Below, in pieces: positions 1 through 9,497 of a stretch of DNA of 49,394 bases. The translations under genes and the position numbers were made by a program. The stretch's first letter is position 1. Every line of letters starts with the position of its first letter. Source of the stretch: Gallionella sp. (GTDB lineage Bacteria > Pseudomonadota > Gammaproteobacteria > Burkholderiales > Gallionellaceae); the NCBI GenBank assembly GCA_030645955.1, contig JAUSMR010000092.1, forward strand, positions 1-49,394, written 5' to 3'. The notes under the pieces were generated by a model that made no database searches, was not told the origin of the DNA, and saw nothing but the letters and a program-made list of their open reading frames with translations.

Positions 1-141
1 GAAATGGTGATGCCGGGCGACAACGTCAGTATTACCGTCAACCTGATCAACCCGATCGCGATGGAAGAAGGATTGCGCTTCGCGATTCGTGAAGGCGGTC
101 GTACCGTCGGTGCCGGTGTGGTTGCAAAGATTATCGAGTAA
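1..141 (+). CDS. tuf: Elongation factor Tu, C-terminal end (partial)
   Basis: The window opens inside this gene; only the last 46 codons are present. EF-Tu is the GTPase that carries aminoacyl-tRNA to the ribosomal A site. The visible piece is the end of beta-barrel domain 3, with the family's typical MVMPGDN stretch near its start and the closing GRTVGAGVV segment, ending in TAA at 139-141. Its position directly ahead of rpsJ matches the str-to-S10 junction of proteobacteria. The last codons overlap the -35 element of the presumed S10-operon promoter. Identity is certain from the C-terminal sequence; the rest of the gene lies outside the window. Confidence 0.97.
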   Translation, partial: EMVMPGDNVSITVNLINPIAMEEGLRFAIREGGRTVGAGVVAKIIE

Positions 142-150
142 GACTACAAT
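122..150 (+). promoter_or_regulatory. Promoter of the S10 operon
   Basis: TTGCAA at 122-127, a 17-base spacer and TACAAT at 145-150 make a good sigma70-type promoter, followed by a GC-rich discriminator (GCGCGCC), which is typical of stringently controlled translation genes. The -35 box lies in the last codons of tuf. Read by eye; no transcription start is known. Confidence 0.6.
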
Positions 151-158
151 GCGCGCCC

Positions 159-180
159 TCGCGTGGTTCAGGCCACGCGA
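159..180 (+). terminator. Hairpin after tuf: terminator or S10 leader attenuator
   Basis: TCGCGTGG (159-166) pairs perfectly with CCACGCGA (173-180) around a six-base loop, and a T-rich run (TTTCGTTCTTT) follows. It can end tuf transcription. Because it lies just downstream of the promoter at 122-150, it would also be the first structure in the S10 leader. Confidence 0.6.
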
Positions 181-228
181 TTTCGTTCTTTAATTAGCGG
201 CATTGCCGCGTAAATGCAAGAGAAAATT

Positions 229-540
229 ATGCAAAGTCAAAAAATCCGCATTCGCCTCAAGGCGTTTGACTATCGCTTGATCGACCAATCGGCTGCGCGA
301 ATTGTTGAAACAGCAAAGCGTACCGGTGCGGTGGTAAATGGCCCGGTGCCGCTGCCAACCAAGATCGAGCGTTTCGATGTGCTGCGTTCCCCGCACGTCA
401 ACAAGACTTCGCGCGATCAGTTTGAGATTCGCACCCATCTGCGTCTGATGGACATCGTTGATCCCACCGATAAGACGGTTGATGCCCTGATGAAGCTGGA
501 TCTGCCAGCCGGTGTGGATGTGGAAATCAAGTTGCAGTAA
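229..540 (+). CDS. rpsJ: 30S ribosomal protein S10 (uS10, NusE)
   Basis: S10 sits in the head of the small subunit and also acts as NusE in transcription antitermination complexes. The protein is 103 residues, the usual length, starting [14 protein letters not shown]. An in-frame ATG at 214 would add five residues (MQEKI), but the family starts at the second ATG, which has AGAGAAA upstream. It is the first gene of the S10 operon, reached after a leader of about 70 bases from the predicted promoter. The long gap of 104 bases to rplC is unusual for this operon and holds a palindrome. Confidence 0.97.
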   Translation: MQSQKIRIRLKAFDYRLIDQSAARIVETAKRTGAVVNGPVPLPTKIERFDVLRSPHVNKTSRDQFEIRTHLRLMDIVDPTDKTVDALMKLDLPAGVDVEIKLQ

Positions 541-561
541 TTGTTGCGCCAAAAGGCGTAG

Positions 562-581
562 GGGCGTAAGGCCTTACGCCC
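562..581 (+). promoter_or_regulatory. 20-base perfect palindrome between rpsJ and rplC
   Basis: GGGCGTAAGGCCTTACGCCC is a perfect palindrome with no loop, inside the 104-base gap between rpsJ and rplC. A smaller GCGCC/GGCG hairpin lies just before it at about 546-558. No long T-run follows, so it is not a normal terminator. It could be an RNA processing or stability element, or a cruciform-forming site. Confidence 0.5.
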
Positions 582-644
582 GTACTAATGTAAAAAAAAT
601 CGGCTGACCAATTGTAGTTGGCCCCTTAACAAGAGGAAATTAAT

Positions 645-1289
645 ATGAGCTTAGGACTTGTCGGTCGCAAGATTGGCATGACCCGCGTATTTACCGATGA
701 CGGTTCTTCGTTGCCGGTGACTGTGCTGGAAGTGTCCAATAATCGTGTCACTCAGGTTAAATCCGCAGGTACCGATGGCTACACCGCTGTGCAATTGGCA
801 CACGGAGTACGCCGTCCCGGTCGCGTCAGCAAGGCTGCCGCCGGACATTACGCCAAGGCGGGTGTGGAAGCGGGGAGTGCACTAAAAGAATTCACCGTAT
901 CCCCTGAACAACTGGCTGGCCTGCAAACAGGTTCTGTGGTCAGTGTGGAGATTTTTCAGGTGGGTCAACTCGTAGATGTGACGGGTGTATCCAAAGGTAA
1001 GGGTTACGCCGGCACCATCAAGCGTCACCATTTCAAATCGGGCCGAGCATCGCACGGTAACTCCAAGTCGCATAACGTGCCCGGCTCTATCGGTATGGCG
1101 CAAGACCCGGGCCGCGTGTTCCCTGGTAAGCGTATGACCGGTCATCTGGGTGACGTGCAAAGGACCGTGCAAAATTTACAGGTCGTGCGTGTTGATGTTG
1201 CTCGTCAATTGCTGCTGGTAAAAGGTGCTGTTCCAGGTTGTATAAACAGCAGCATTATTGTGCGTCCCGCAGTGAAGGCAGGTGCGTAA
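645..1289 (+). CDS. rplC: 50S ribosomal protein L3 (uL3)
   Basis: L3 is an early assembly protein of the large subunit whose long loop reaches toward the peptidyl transferase centre. The 214-residue product starts [20 protein letters not shown], the typical L3 opening, and carries the conserved central SKGKGYAG and [15 protein letters not shown] segments of the loop. A good ribosome site (AAGAGGAAA) lies before the ATG. The stop codon TAA (1287-1289) shares one base with the ATG of rplD, implying translational coupling. Confidence 0.97.
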   Translation: MSLGLVGRKIGMTRVFTDDGSSLPVTVLEVSNNRVTQVKSAGTDGYTAVQLAHGVRRPGRVSKAAAGHYAKAGVEAGSALKEFTVSPEQLAGLQTGSVVSVEIFQVGQLVDVTGVSKGKGYAGTIKRHHFKSGRASHGNSKSHNVPGSIGMAQDPGRVFPGKRMTGHLGDVQRTVQNLQVVRVDVARQLLLVKGAVPGCINSSIIVRPAVKAGA

Positions 1290-1921
1290 TGGAACTCAAA
1301 GTCATTAACGATAAGGGTCAGGCGACCGCAAATTTGAGCGCGTCCGACGAGCTGTTCGGCCGTGAATACAACGAAGACCTGGTGCACCAGTTGGTTACCG
1401 CTTACATGGCGAATGCACGTGCCGGCAACAGCAAGCAAAAGGGCCGTAGTGAAATCGCCAAGAGTACCCGCAAACCGTTTGCGCAAAAGGGTACCGGTCG
1501 TGCGCGTGCCGGTATGGCGTCCAGCCCATTGTGGCGCGGCGGCGGCAAGATTTTCCCGAACACTGGCGAGGAAAATTACACCCAAAAAATCAATCGCAAG
1601 ATGTATCGCGCGGGTTTTGCTTCGATCTTGTCAAAGCTGGTCAGTGAAAACCGCTTGATGGTGGTGGACAGCCTGACAGTTGATTCGCCAAAAACAAAGT
1701 TGTTGGCGCAGAAGATCAAGGGCCTGGGTGTGGATACCAATCGCTTTCGCTTGTTGATCATTACCGACAACATTGATGAAAATCTGTATCTGTCTTCCCG
1801 CAATCTGCCAAACGTGCTGGTGCTTGAAGCCAATCAAGCTGACCCGGTCAGCCTGGTGCGTTTCCCAAACGTTTTGGTGACGCGCAATGCGGTGGCTAAA
1901 ATTGAGGAGATGTTCGCATGA
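1289..1921 (+). CDS. rplD: 50S ribosomal protein L4 (uL4)
   Basis: L4 lines the peptide exit tunnel and, in E. coli, represses the S10 operon by binding its leader. The 210-residue protein starts [11 protein letters not shown] longer reading frame from 1238 exists but would overlap rplC by 52 bases and lacks similarity to the family. The conserved tunnel-loop region with [15 protein letters not shown] is at about residues 65-85. The stop overlaps the rplW start as ATGA. Whether the L4 control of E. coli exists here cannot be told from sequence. Confidence 0.96.
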   Translation: MELKVINDKGQATANLSASDELFGREYNEDLVHQLVTAYMANARAGNSKQKGRSEIAKSTRKPFAQKGTGRARAGMASSPLWRGGGKIFPNTGEENYTQKINRKMYRAGFASILSKLVSENRLMVVDSLTVDSPKTKLLAQKIKGLGVDTNRFRLLIITDNIDENLYLSSRNLPNVLVLEANQADPVSLVRFPNVLVTRNAVAKIEEMFA

Positions 1922-2235
1922 GTACCCAACAATTCAGTCAGGAGCGTTTGATGAAGGTGTTGCTCGCTCCGCAAATCTCCGAAAAGGCAACTTATGTTGC
2001 TGAAAAAAACGATCAAGTGATCTTCCGTGTCGCAACTGACGCGACTAAGCCAGAGATCAAAGCCGCCGTTGAAATGATGTTCAAGGTGAACGTGAACAGC
2101 GTGCAAGTGGCGTGCGTCAAGGGCAAGGTCAAGCGCAGTGGCCGTATCATCGGTCGTCGCAACGACTGGAAAAAGGCATATGTGTGCTTGGCTGCCGGTC
2201 AGGAAATCAATTTTGCTACAAGTGAGCAAGGATAA
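1918..2235 (+). CDS. rplW: 50S ribosomal protein L23 (uL23)
   Basis: L23 is at the mouth of the exit tunnel, where it docks trigger factor and the signal recognition particle. It is 105 residues; the core [17 protein letters not shown] matches the family. The start at 1918 overlaps the rplD stop by four bases. An internal ATG at 1951 has a good AGGAG before it but would remove the conserved ERL residues, so 1918 is kept. Confidence 0.96.
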   Translation: MSTQQFSQERLMKVLLAPQISEKATYVAEKNDQVIFRVATDATKPEIKAAVEMMFKVNVNSVQVACVKGKVKRSGRIIGRRNDWKKAYVCLAAGQEINFATSEQG

Positions 2236-2240
2236 CCATC

Positions 2241-3068
2241 ATGGCATTGATTAAACTAAAACCAACAACACCGGGTCAACGTGCCGTAGTGCGCGTTGTC
2301 AATCCTGATCTGCATAAGGGTAGGCCAGTTGCAGCGCTGCTGGAGAAGCAAACCAGAACCGCAGGCCGCAACAATAACGGACACATTACCACGCGTCATA
2401 TGGGTGGTGGTCATAAACAGCATTACCGTCTGGTTGACTTTAAGCGTGACAAGGATGGTATTCCCGCGACTGTAGAACGTCTGGAATATGATCCGAACCG
2501 CAGCGCTAACCTGGCTTTATTGTGTTACGCCGATGGCGAGCGTCGTTACATCATTGCGCCTAAAGGTGTTGCGGCCGGTGCATCCCTGGTGAGCGGTTCG
2601 GAAGCGCCGATCAAGCCGGGCAATGCATTGCCTTTGCGTAATGTTCCGGTCGGCTCGACCATACACTGCATCGAAATGTTACCTGGCAAGGGTGCGCAGT
2701 TGGCGCGTTCTGCCGGTACTTCCGTGCAGCTGCTGGCGCGTGAAGGCAGCTACGCACAATTACGTTTACGCTCTGGCGAAATTCGCAAAGTTCACATCGA
2801 TTGTAAAGCGACCTTGGGCGAAGTGGGCAATTCCGAACACAGCCTGCGTTCTATCGGTAAGGCCGGTGCGATGCGTTGGCGCGGTGTCCGCCCAACCGTT
2901 CGCGGTGTGGTGATGAACCCGGTCGATCACCCGCATGGTGGTGGTGAAGGTAAGACCGCCGCCGGACGTCACCCGGTCAGTCCATGGGGTGTGCCGGCCA
3001 AGGGTTTCCGCACACGCCGCAACAAGCGCACCAGCGGCATGATCGTGCGCCGTCGCTTTCAGGTTTAA
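2241..3068 (+). CDS. rplB: 50S ribosomal protein L2 (uL2)
   Basis: L2 is required for subunit joining and peptidyl transferase activity. The 275-residue protein has the usual length, an OB-fold half and an SH3-like half, and the signature [13 protein letters not shown] near residue 225, containing the conserved histidine associated with activity. It follows rplW by five bases and precedes rpsS by 13, in the standard S10-operon order. Confidence 0.98.
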   Translation: MALIKLKPTTPGQRAVVRVVNPDLHKGRPVAALLEKQTRTAGRNNNGHITTRHMGGGHKQHYRLVDFKRDKDGIPATVERLEYDPNRSANLALLCYADGERRYIIAPKGVAAGASLVSGSEAPIKPGNALPLRNVPVGSTIHCIEMLPGKGAQLARSAGTSVQLLAREGSYAQLRLRSGEIRKVHIDCKATLGEVGNSEHSLRSIGKAGAMRWRGVRPTVRGVVMNPVDHPHGGGEGKTAAGRHPVSPWGVPAKGFRTRRNKRTSGMIVRRRFQV

Positions 3069-3081
3069 GGGGTAGAAAAAT

Positions 3082-3363
3082 ATGGCACGTTCGATTAAAA
3101 AAGGTCCGTTTGTTGATGCGCATTTGCTCAAGAAGATTGAGACGGTGCGTGCGACTAGCGATAAGCGCCCGGTGAAAACCTGGTCGCGCCGCTCTACGGT
3201 GTTGCCCGAGTTCGTCGGTCTGACAATCGCGGTGCACAACGGCAAGCAGCATATTCCGGTGTATATATCCGAAAACATGGTGGGCCATAAGTTGGGTGAG
3301 TTTTCCTTGACGCGCACCTTCAAGGGTCATTCCGCTGATAAAAAAGCAGTGGTCAAGAAATAA
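3082..3363 (+). CDS. rpsS: 30S ribosomal protein S19 (uS19)
   Basis: S19 is in the head of the 30S subunit, pairs with S13 and forms a bridge to the large subunit. It is 93 residues (usual about 92), with the typical opening [15 protein letters not shown] and the conserved segments [14 protein letters not shown] and [16 protein letters not shown] lies upstream of the ATG. Fourth structural gene after rplD in the S10 operon order. Confidence 0.97.
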   Translation: MARSIKKGPFVDAHLLKKIETVRATSDKRPVKTWSRRSTVLPEFVGLTIAVHNGKQHIPVYISENMVGHKLGEFSLTRTFKGHSADKKAVVKK

Positions 3364-3372
3364 GGGGGAATT

Positions 3373-3705
3373 ATGACAACAACTATTGCAGTTGCAAAAA
3401 AAATTCATCTCTCCGCGCAAAAAGGCCGCTTGGTGGCTGATCAGATTCGCGGTTTGCCGGTTGCGCAAGCACTTAACATTTTGAACTTCAGCCCGAAGAA
3501 GGCTGCTGTCATCATTAAAAAGGCTCTCGAGTCTGCGATTGCGAATGCTGAGCATAACGACGGAGCCGATATCGATGAATTGAAAGTCAAAGCTATTTAC
3601 GTAGATAAGGCGGCGTCTGGAAGAGGTTTCATGGCGCGTGCCAAGGGTCAAGGCCATCGTCTCGAAAAGCAAACTTGCCACATAACGGTCAGCGTTGGGA
3701 GCTAA
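3373..3705 (+). CDS. rplV: 50S ribosomal protein L22 (uL22)
   Basis: L22 lines the exit tunnel; its long beta-hairpin is where macrolide-resistance changes arise. The 110-residue protein has the conserved [20 protein letters not shown] start and the hairpin region with [17 protein letters not shown] near residues 81-97. Nine bases separate it from rpsS and nine from rpsC. The start ATG has GGGGGAA before it. Confidence 0.97.
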   Translation: MTTTIAVAKKIHLSAQKGRLVADQIRGLPVAQALNILNFSPKKAAVIIKKALESAIANAEHNDGADIDELKVKAIYVDKAASGRGFMARAKGQGHRLEKQTCHITVSVGS

Positions 3706-3714
3706 AGGTAGATT

Positions 3715-4425
3715 ATGGGACAGAAAATTCATCCAACCGGTTTCCGGTTGAGCGTTCGTAAAAACTGGGATTCCAAGTGGTACGCAAACAGCAAAAATTT
3801 TGCTGACTTACTGCTCAAGGATATTGAAGTTCGTGCTTTCCTGAAAAAGAAGCTTGCTTCTGCTGGCGTCTCCAAGGTAATCATCGAGCGTCCGGCCAAG
3901 AACGCCAAAGTGACTATTTACACCGCGCGCCCCGGCATGGTGATCGGCAAGAAAGGCGAGGACATTGAGGCGTTGCGTGCAGAATTACGCAAACGCATGG
4001 GTTTGCAATCTGTCGATGTTGCTATTGAAGAGGTGCGCAAGCCGGAAATCGATGCACAATTGATCGCTGACAGCATCACCGCGCAACTGGAAAAGCGCAT
4101 CATGTTCCGTCGCGCGATGAAGCGGGCGATGCAGAACGCAATGCGCCTCGGTGCGCAAGGTATCAAGATTATGAGTGCGGGTCGTTTGAACGGCATTGAA
4201 ATCGCTCGTACCGAGTGGTATCGCGAAGGTCGTGTGCCATTGCATACGTTACGTGCCGATATTGACTACGGCACGTCTGAAGCAAAAACCACTTATGGCA
4301 TCATTGGTGTAAAAGTTTGGGTATTCAAGGGCGAGGTCACGGATCAGGAGGTTGTTGCTCCAATCGCCGCTGAGCCGGAAAAGAAAGCAAGAAAGTCGGG
4401 AGCAAAGCATGCTACAGCCAGCTAG
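3715..4425 (+). CDS. rpsC: 30S ribosomal protein S3 (uS3)
   Basis: S3 lies at the mRNA entry channel and contributes to unwinding mRNA. The 236-residue product begins [20 protein letters not shown] and has a type II KH domain with the GKKGED loop around residues 79-84. The lysine- and alanine-rich C-terminus is typical of proteobacterial S3. Its last 17 bases overlap the start of rplP, a normal arrangement in this operon. Confidence 0.97.
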   Translation: MGQKIHPTGFRLSVRKNWDSKWYANSKNFADLLLKDIEVRAFLKKKLASAGVSKVIIERPAKNAKVTIYTARPGMVIGKKGEDIEALRAELRKRMGLQSVDVAIEEVRKPEIDAQLIADSITAQLEKRIMFRRAMKRAMQNAMRLGAQGIKIMSAGRLNGIEIARTEWYREGRVPLHTLRADIDYGTSEAKTTYGIIGVKVWVFKGEVTDQEVVAPIAAEPEKKARKSGAKHATAS

Positions 4426-4825
4426 AAGAAAGTATCGCAAGGAACAAAAAGGCCGCAATACCGGTATTGCCACCCGTGGCAACAAGGTAAGTTTCGGCGA
4501 ATTTGGCCTGAAAGCGGTTGCACGCGGTCGTTTGACGGCACGTCAAATCGAAGCCGCACGTCGTGCGATGACACGCCACATCAAACGCGGAGGACGTATC
4601 TGGATTCGTATTTTCCCGGATAAACCGATTTCCAAAAAGCCAGCCGAAGTCCGTATGGGTAATGGAAAAGGGAACCCCGAGTTTTACGTCGCTGAGATTC
4701 AGCCAGGCAAGATGTTGTACGAAATGGATGGTGTGGATGAAACACTGGCCCGCGAAGCATTCCGTTTGGCTTCGGCAAAATTACCACTGGCCACCACATT
4801 TGTTATTAGACAGGTAGGTACATAA
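4409..4825 (+). CDS. rplP: 50S ribosomal protein L16 (uL16)
   Basis: L16 sits near the A-site tRNA elbow and is a late assembly protein. The 138-residue protein starts [17 protein letters not shown], the family start. A longer open frame from 4352 only adds residues antisense to nothing known and overlaps rpsC heavily, so it is rejected. The conserved [12 protein letters not shown] motif is at about residues 59-70. The start overlaps the end of rpsC by 17 bases. Confidence 0.97.
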   Translation: MLQPARRKYRKEQKGRNTGIATRGNKVSFGEFGLKAVARGRLTARQIEAARRAMTRHIKRGGRIWIRIFPDKPISKKPAEVRMGNGKGNPEFYVAEIQPGKMLYEMDGVDETLAREAFRLASAKLPLATTFVIRQVGT

Positions 4826-4826
4826 C

Positions 4827-5021
4827 ATGAAAGCTAGTGAACTTAAAGCCAAGTCCGTGGCGGATCTGCATAATGAATTGTTGTCTTTAACCAAAGCTCA
4901 GTTTGGGATGCGTATGCAACAGGCGACACAGCAAATGACCAATACCAGTGAATTTCGCAAAGTACGCCGTGATGTGGCGCGCATCAAGACTGTGTTGACA
5001 GAAAAGGGTGCACAGAAATGA
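4827..5021 (+). CDS. rpmC: 50S ribosomal protein L29 (uL29)
   Basis: L29 is a two-helix protein at the tunnel exit next to L23. It is 64 residues, starts [10 protein letters not shown] and ends with the conserved helix containing [11 protein letters not shown]. It starts one base after the rplP stop and overlaps rpsQ by four bases (ATGA), so the two are probably coupled in translation. Confidence 0.96.
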   Translation: MKASELKAKSVADLHNELLSLTKAQFGMRMQQATQQMTNTSEFRKVRRDVARIKTVLTEKGAQK

Positions 5022-5299
5022 GCGATACCAAAGTGATAAGCGATTCCAAAATGAAGCGTACCCTGACCGGTACTGTGGTAAGCGACAAGATGGACAAAAC
5101 CGTAACGGTGCTGGTCGAGCGCAAAGTAAAACACCCGTTGCTGGGCAAGATCATTCGCGTTTCCAAGAAATATCACGCCCACGATGAGACCAATGAGTGT
5201 CATGCAGGCGACGTGGTGACAATTGAAGAGTGCCGCCCGATTGCCAAAACCAAGAGTTGGCGCGTTGCCAAGTTAATTGAAAAGGCTGCTGCAATATAA
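5018..5299 (+). CDS. rpsQ: 30S ribosomal protein S17 (uS17)
   Basis: S17 is an OB-fold primary binding protein of 16S rRNA. The 93-residue product has the core [18 protein letters not shown] and the HPLLGKI and [10 protein letters not shown] segments. The first 10-12 residues are a short extension compared with the usual 84-residue protein; an internal ATG at 5051 (MKRTLTG) is a possible alternative start. Last gene of the S10 operon; the 126-base gap that follows contains a promoter. Confidence 0.95.
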   Translation: MSDTKVISDSKMKRTLTGTVVSDKMDKTVTVLVERKVKHPLLGKIIRVSKKYHAHDETNECHAGDVVTIEECRPIAKTKSWRVAKLIEKAAAI

Positions 5300-5305
5300 T
5301 TTAGC

Positions 5306-5333
5306 TTGCGTCTTTTTCAAATTTGCATATAAT
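5306..5333 (+). promoter_or_regulatory. Promoter of the spc operon
   Basis: TTGCGT at 5306-5311, a 16-base spacer and a perfect TATAAT at 5328-5333 lie in the gap between rpsQ and rplN. Below it, the leader can form two small hairpins: CGCC/GGCG at 5351-5364 and AACCCG/CGGGTT at 5369-5382. This divides the ribosomal cluster at the same place as the E. coli S10/spc boundary. Confidence 0.65.
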
Positions 5334-5425
5334 AAGCGGCTTCGTTTCATCGCCGCTTGTGGCGACCTAACCCGAACGGGTTCCAAAACTGGCCGCCGTG
5401 AGCGGAAAAAGTTGGAGATTAAATA

Positions 5426-5794
5426 ATGATACAAATGCAGTCTGTTTTAAATGTTGCTGACAATACCGGCGCGCGTTCCGTGATGTGCATCAAGGTGCTG
5501 GGCGGGTCCAGGCGCCGTTACGCTTCTGTCGGTGATGTCATCAAGGTAAGCATCAGAGATGCAGCACCGCGTGGCCGCGTAAAGAAGGGTGAAGTTTACA
5601 ATGCCGTGGTTGTTCGTACCGCCAAGGGTGTGCGTCGCAGTGATGGGTCTTTGGTTAAGTTCGATGGCAACGCTGCCGTGCTGCTCAATGCCAAGCTGGA
5701 GCCTATCGGCACGCGCATCTTCGGGCCGGTGACACGCGAGTTGCGTACCGAGAAGTTCATGAAGATCGTTTCGCTGGCACCTGAAGTGCTGTAA
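5426..5794 (+). CDS. rplN: 50S ribosomal protein L14 (uL14)
   Basis: L14 forms an intersubunit bridge and is the docking site of the silencing factor RsfS. The 122-residue product has the usual length and start [31 protein letters not shown] lies before the ATG. First gene of the spc operon, about 85 bases downstream of the predicted start of transcription. Confidence 0.97.
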   Translation: MIQMQSVLNVADNTGARSVMCIKVLGGSRRRYASVGDVIKVSIRDAAPRGRVKKGEVYNAVVVRTAKGVRRSDGSLVKFDGNAAVLLNAKLEPIGTRIFGPVTRELRTEKFMKIVSLAPEVL

Positions 5795-5822
5795 GCGGCA
5801 ATAGATCGAATCGAGGAAAATC

Positions 5823-6137
5823 ATGCGCAAGATCAAGAAAAACGATGACGTTATCGTAATCGCAGGTAAAGACAAAGGAAATCGCGGCAATGTGCTGCAA
5901 GTCCTGGGAGATCACTTGCTGGTTGGCGGCATCAATAAAGTCAAGAAACATCAGAAGCCCAACCCGGTAAAGGGTTTGACTGGCGGTATCGTGGAAAAGG
6001 AATTGCCGATTCATATTTCGAATGTGGCGATCTACAACGCGGCTGCCAAGAAGGGCGATCGGGTCGGTATTAAAACGCTGGAAGACGGGCGCAATGTGCG
6101 CGTGTTCAAGTCCAGCGGCGAAATGATTGACGCATAA
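5823..6137 (+). CDS. rplX: 50S ribosomal protein L24 (uL24)
   Basis: L24 is an assembly initiator of the large subunit. The 104-residue protein has the N-terminal KOW motif ([20 protein letters not shown], residues 8-27) and the conserved HQKPNP segment. GAGG precedes the ATG. It is followed after 11 bases by rplE, in the standard order. Confidence 0.97.
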   Translation: MRKIKKNDDVIVIAGKDKGNRGNVLQVLGDHLLVGGINKVKKHQKPNPVKGLTGGIVEKELPIHISNVAIYNAAAKKGDRVGIKTLEDGRNVRVFKSSGEMIDA

Positions 6138-6148
6138 GGGGTAAGAGC

Positions 6149-6688
6149 ATGGCTCGTTTATACGAATTTTATAAAGACAAGGTCACCAAGGACCTGATGA
6201 AGCAGTTCGGCTATAAGTCCGTCATGGAAGTGCCGCGCATCGAGAAGATCACTCTGAACATGGGTGTGGGCGAGGCGGTGGCAGACAAGAAAGTGATGGA
6301 GTTCGCGGTTGGCGATATGCAAAAGATTGCCGGCCAGAAGCCGGTGGTCACGGTGTCCAAGAAGTCTATTGCCGGCTTCAAGATTCGCGAAGGTTATCCG
6401 GTCGGCTGCAAGGTGACGTTGCGCAAGCTGCGCATGTATGAATTCCTGGATCGCCTGATTTCTGTCGCGATCCCGCGTATTCGCGATTTTCGCGGCATTT
6501 CCGGCAAGTCTTTCGATGGCCGCGGCAACTACAACATGGGCGTGAAAGAGCAAATCATTTTTCCGGAAATCGAGTATGAAAAGATTGATGCGTTGCGTGG
6601 TATGAACATTACTATCACCACCTCCGCGAAGACTGACGAAGAAGCCAAGGCTCTTCTGTTGGCATTCAAACTCCCATTAAAGAAATGA
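6149..6688 (+). CDS. rplE: 50S ribosomal protein L5 (uL5)
   Basis: L5 binds 5S rRNA in the central protuberance and contacts P-site tRNA. The 179-residue product equals the usual length and contains [12 protein letters not shown] and the conserved central [17 protein letters not shown] region. In E. coli, S8 represses the spc operon by binding mRNA near the start of rplE; the corresponding RNA fold was not tested here. Confidence 0.97.
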   Translation: MARLYEFYKDKVTKDLMKQFGYKSVMEVPRIEKITLNMGVGEAVADKKVMEFAVGDMQKIAGQKPVVTVSKKSIAGFKIREGYPVGCKVTLRKLRMYEFLDRLISVAIPRIRDFRGISGKSFDGRGNYNMGVKEQIIFPEIEYEKIDALRGMNITITTSAKTDEEAKALLLAFKLPLKK

Positions 6689-6698
6689 GGGAATACTA

Positions 6699-7004
6699 AT
6701 GGCTAAGATGGCAGTGATTAACCGCGAGCAAAAACGTCGTGACACCGTAAAGAAGTTTGCGGCCAAACGTGCGGAATTGTTTGCAGCGATCTCCAATATG
6801 AAGCTTGGCGATGAAGAACGTGCCGCCGCACGACTGAAGCTGCAAGCTTTGCCGCGTAACTCCAGCCCGGTTCGCCTGCGCAACCGTTGCGCATTGACGG
6901 GCCGTCCGCGCGGTACATACAGAAAGTTTGGTTTGGGGCGTATCAAGGTGCGTGAATTCGCAATGCGCGGTGAAATACCCGGTATCGTTAAGGCAAGCTG
7001 GTAG
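6699..7004 (+). CDS. rpsN: 30S ribosomal protein S14 (uS14), zinc-free form
   Basis: S14 is in the head of the 30S subunit near the A site. The 101-residue length and the absence of a CxxC-CxxC set show it is the long zinc-independent form, as in E. coli. The conserved C-terminal half [20 protein letters not shown] is intact. GAGGGAA lies before the ATG. Confidence 0.97.
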   Translation: MAKMAVINREQKRRDTVKKFAAKRAELFAAISNMKLGDEERAAARLKLQALPRNSSPVRLRNRCALTGRPRGTYRKFGLGRIKVREFAMRGEIPGIVKASW

Positions 7005-7014
7005 GAGAAATTAT

Positions 7015-7413
7015 ATGAGTATGAGTGATCCAATCTCCGACATGTTGACGCGCATTCGCAATGCGCAGCTTGCGGAAAAAGCCACAGTGGTAATGCCTTC
7101 CTCGAAGTTGAAGGTGGCGATTGCTGAGGTGTTGAAAGACGAAGGCTATGTGGATGGCTACAGTGTCATCAAGGGCGACGGCGGTAAAGCTACGCTGGAA
7201 ATCGGCCTGAAGTATTACAGTGGCCGTCCGGTAATCGAAAAGATTCAGCGTATCAGTCGCCCCGGTCTGCGTATCTACAAGGGTTCCGATGATATTCCCA
7301 AGGTGATGAACGGCCTGGGTATCGCCATCGTTTCCACATCCAAGGGTTTGATGACCGACCGCAAAGCGCGCGCCAATGGTATTGGCGGTGAAGTGCTGTG
7401 CGTAGTCGCGTAG
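7015..7413 (+). CDS. rpsH: 30S ribosomal protein S8 (uS8)
   Basis: S8 is a primary 16S rRNA binder and in E. coli the translational repressor of the spc operon. The protein is 132 residues and starts [18 protein letters not shown], parallel to MSMQDP in E. coli; the frame stays open upstream to 6928 but that part overlaps rpsN. A second ATG at 7021 is possible. The C-terminal half carries [15 protein letters not shown] and the [12 protein letters not shown]-binding loop. Confidence 0.96.
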   Translation: MSMSDPISDMLTRIRNAQLAEKATVVMPSSKLKVAIAEVLKDEGYVDGYSVIKGDGGKATLEIGLKYYSGRPVIEKIQRISRPGLRIYKGSDDIPKVMNGLGIAIVSTSKGLMTDRKARANGIGGEVLCVVA

Positions 7414-7423
7414 TGAGGTAAGT

Positions 7424-7957
7424 ATGTCTAGAGTTGCCAAGAATCCTGTCGTAGTGCCGAGCGGTGTAGAAGTTGCGCTGGCTGCGAGTGAAATTTCGGT
7501 AAAGGGCCCGTTGGGTACCCTTAAGCAAGCTTTGTCGGGAGAAGTGAGCATAGTGCGCGAGGGCGACAGCCTGTTGTGCAAAGCACAAAACGACTCCACG
7601 CAAGCTGATGCGATGTCCGGCACGATTCGCGCCTTGCTGGCAAATATGGTGTTGGGTGTGAGCAAAGGTTTTGAGCGCAAGCTGACTTTGGTCGGTGTGG
7701 GTTATCGTGCACAAGCTGCTGGTGACACTTTGAACCTGACGCTTGGTTATTCTCACCCGGTTTCCTACAAGATGCCTGCCGGTGTGAAGGTTGAAACTCC
7801 AACCCAAACTGAAATTGTGTTGAAGGGTGCCGATAAACAACGTGTCGGACAAGTTGCCGCTGAAATTCGTGCCTTCCGCGAACCTGAGCCATACAAGGGC
7901 AAGGGTGTGCGCTATAGCGATGAAGTGGTAATTCTGAAAGAAACCAAGAAGAAATAA
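7424..7957 (+). CDS. rplF: 50S ribosomal protein L6 (uL6)
   Basis: L6 lies at the factor-binding base of the large subunit near the sarcin-ricin loop. The 177-residue product has the two repeated L6 folds and the signature [15 protein letters not shown] near its end. GAGGTAAGT lies before the ATG. It is ten bases after rpsH and eleven before rplR. Confidence 0.97.
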   Translation: MSRVAKNPVVVPSGVEVALAASEISVKGPLGTLKQALSGEVSIVREGDSLLCKAQNDSTQADAMSGTIRALLANMVLGVSKGFERKLTLVGVGYRAQAAGDTLNLTLGYSHPVSYKMPAGVKVETPTQTEIVLKGADKQRVGQVAAEIRAFREPEPYKGKGVRYSDEVVILKETKKK

Positions 7958-7968
7958 TTGAGGTTGAT

Positions 7969-8325
7969 ATGTTGATCAAAAAAGAAGCGCGTCTGCGCAG
8001 GTCCCGCAAAACCCGGGCACGTATTGCCGAGAAGAAAACAGTACGCCTGGCGATTCACCGCACTAATTTGCACATTTATGCCCAGGTGCTTTCTGCTTGC
8101 GGCACCAAGGTATTGGCTAGCGCGTCCAGCATTGAGGCTGAGGTTCGCAAGGATTTGGCGAACGGAGGCAACAAGGCTGCTGCGGCTGTGGTGGGCAAGC
8201 GTATCGCTGAAAAAGCCAAGAGCGCGGGAATTAGTCAGGTTGCATTTGATCGTTCCGGCAACCGTTATCATGGTCGTGTTAAAGCGTTGGCTGAAGCTGC
8301 GCGAGAACACGGTCTGCAGTTCTAA
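7969..8325 (+). CDS. rplR: 50S ribosomal protein L18 (uL18)
   Basis: L18 binds 5S rRNA together with L5. The 118-residue protein (usual 117) has a basic N-terminus rich in arginine and lysine, the [15 protein letters not shown] core, and the closing [24 protein letters not shown] segment typical of the family. GAGG lies before the ATG. Confidence 0.97.
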   Translation: MLIKKEARLRRSRKTRARIAEKKTVRLAIHRTNLHIYAQVLSACGTKVLASASSIEAEVRKDLANGGNKAAAAVVGKRIAEKAKSAGISQVAFDRSGNRYHGRVKALAEAAREHGLQF

Positions 8326-8338
8326 TTGGAGTTGAGTG

Positions 8339-8860
8339 ATGGCTAAGCCGCAAGGAAAAATGCAGCAACAAGCAGAGCGTGATGACGGTCTGATCGAAAA
8401 AATGATTTCTGTGAACCGGGTCACCAAGGTGGTTAAGGGTGGTCGTATCATGGGTTTCGCCGCTTTGACCGTGGTGGGTGATGGAGATGGCCGCGTGGCG
8501 ATGGGCAAAGGAAAATCCAAGGAAGTTCCGGTTGCCGTGCAAAAGGCAATGGATGAAGCGCGCCGCAATCTGGCCAAGATAAGTTTGAAAAATGGCACCT
8601 TGCACCACACGGTGGTTGGCAAGCATGGCGCGGCTAAAGTGCTGATGCAACCGGCATCCGAGGGTACCGGCATTATTGCGGGTGGCGCGATGCGCGCAGT
8701 GTTCGAGGCTGTTGGCGTGCGCGACGTGTTGGCCAAGTGTCTCGGTTCAAGCAACCCATACAACGTGGTGCGTGCCACGCTGAACGGCCTGAAAGCAATG
8801 AATTCTCCGTCCGAGATAGCTGCCAAGCGCGGTAAGAACGTCGAAGAAATATTGGGGTAA
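8339..8860 (+). CDS. rpsE: 30S ribosomal protein S5 (uS5)
   Basis: S5 affects decoding accuracy and mRNA unwinding. The 173-residue product starts [11 protein letters not shown] at the ATG 8339, seven bases after GGAG; a GTG at 8336 in the same frame would add one residue and is less well placed. The conserved [21 protein letters not shown] loop and the [17 protein letters not shown] segment are intact. Confidence 0.97.
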   Translation: MAKPQGKMQQQAERDDGLIEKMISVNRVTKVVKGGRIMGFAALTVVGDGDGRVAMGKGKSKEVPVAVQKAMDEARRNLAKISLKNGTLHHTVVGKHGAAKVLMQPASEGTGIIAGGAMRAVFEAVGVRDVLAKCLGSSNPYNVVRATLNGLKAMNSPSEIAAKRGKNVEEILG

Positions 8861-8863
8861 GAC

Positions 8864-9052
8864 ATGACAAATGCAAAAAAGACTTTAACAGTGACGCAGA
8901 CCAAAAGTTTGATTGGCACCAAACAATCGCATCGCGATACCATTCGCGGCTTGGGGTTGCGTCGTATCAATCACACCGTGAAACTTGAGGACACGCCTTG
9001 TGTTCGCGGCATGATCAACAAAGTGTTTTATATGGTTAAGTGCGAGGCATAA
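8864..9052 (+). CDS. rpmD: 50S ribosomal protein L30 (uL30)
   Basis: L30 is a small accessory protein of the large subunit. The 62-residue product has the core [20 protein letters not shown] and [11 protein letters not shown], diagnostic for L30. It starts three bases after the rpsE stop and ends three bases before rplO, so all three are translated as a tight run. Confidence 0.96.
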   Translation: MTNAKKTLTVTQTKSLIGTKQSHRDTIRGLGLRRINHTVKLEDTPCVRGMINKVFYMVKCEA

Positions 9053-9055
9053 CAA

Positions 9056-9490
9056 ATGCAACTCAATAAAATTCAACCTGCACAAGGTGCCAAGCACGCC
9101 AAGCGTCGCGTTGGTCGCGGCATCGGTTCCGGTTTGGGCAAGACCGCCGGGCGCGGTCACAAGGGACAAAAATCCCGTTCCGGCGGTTTTCACAAGGTTG
9201 GTTTTGAAGGCGGTCAAATGCCGTTGCAGCGCCGTTTGCCAAAGCGCGGTTTTGTCTCGCTGACGCGTGGTGATACAGCGCAAGTGCGTTTGTCCGATCT
9301 GCAAAAACTGCCGGTCGATAGCATCGATCTGTTGGCGCTCAAACAGGCGGGCGTTATTTCTGCCGGTTCATTGACTGCGAAAGTCATCCTGTGCGGTGAA
9401 ATTTCCCGTGCAGTGAAGTTGCAGGGGTTGCTGGTGACCAAAGGTGCACGCGCAGCGATTGAAGCTGCTGGCGGCAGCATCGCAGAGTAG
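9056..9490 (+). CDS. rplO: 50S ribosomal protein L15 (uL15)
   Basis: L15 is a late-binding assembly protein. The 144-residue product has the glycine- and basic-rich N-terminus ([21 protein letters not shown]) that threads through rRNA, followed by a globular C-terminal half ending [11 protein letters not shown]. It lies between rpmD and secY as in most bacteria. Confidence 0.96.
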   Translation: MQLNKIQPAQGAKHAKRRVGRGIGSGLGKTAGRGHKGQKSRSGGFHKVGFEGGQMPLQRRLPKRGFVSLTRGDTAQVRLSDLQKLPVDSIDLLALKQAGVISAGSLTAKVILCGEISRAVKLQGLLVTKGARAAIEAAGGSIAE

Positions 9491-9497
9491 GTTATTC

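Noticed and set aside
8336..8338. GTG start of rpsE
   Set aside because: The ATG at 8339 is better placed after GGAG and matches the family start.
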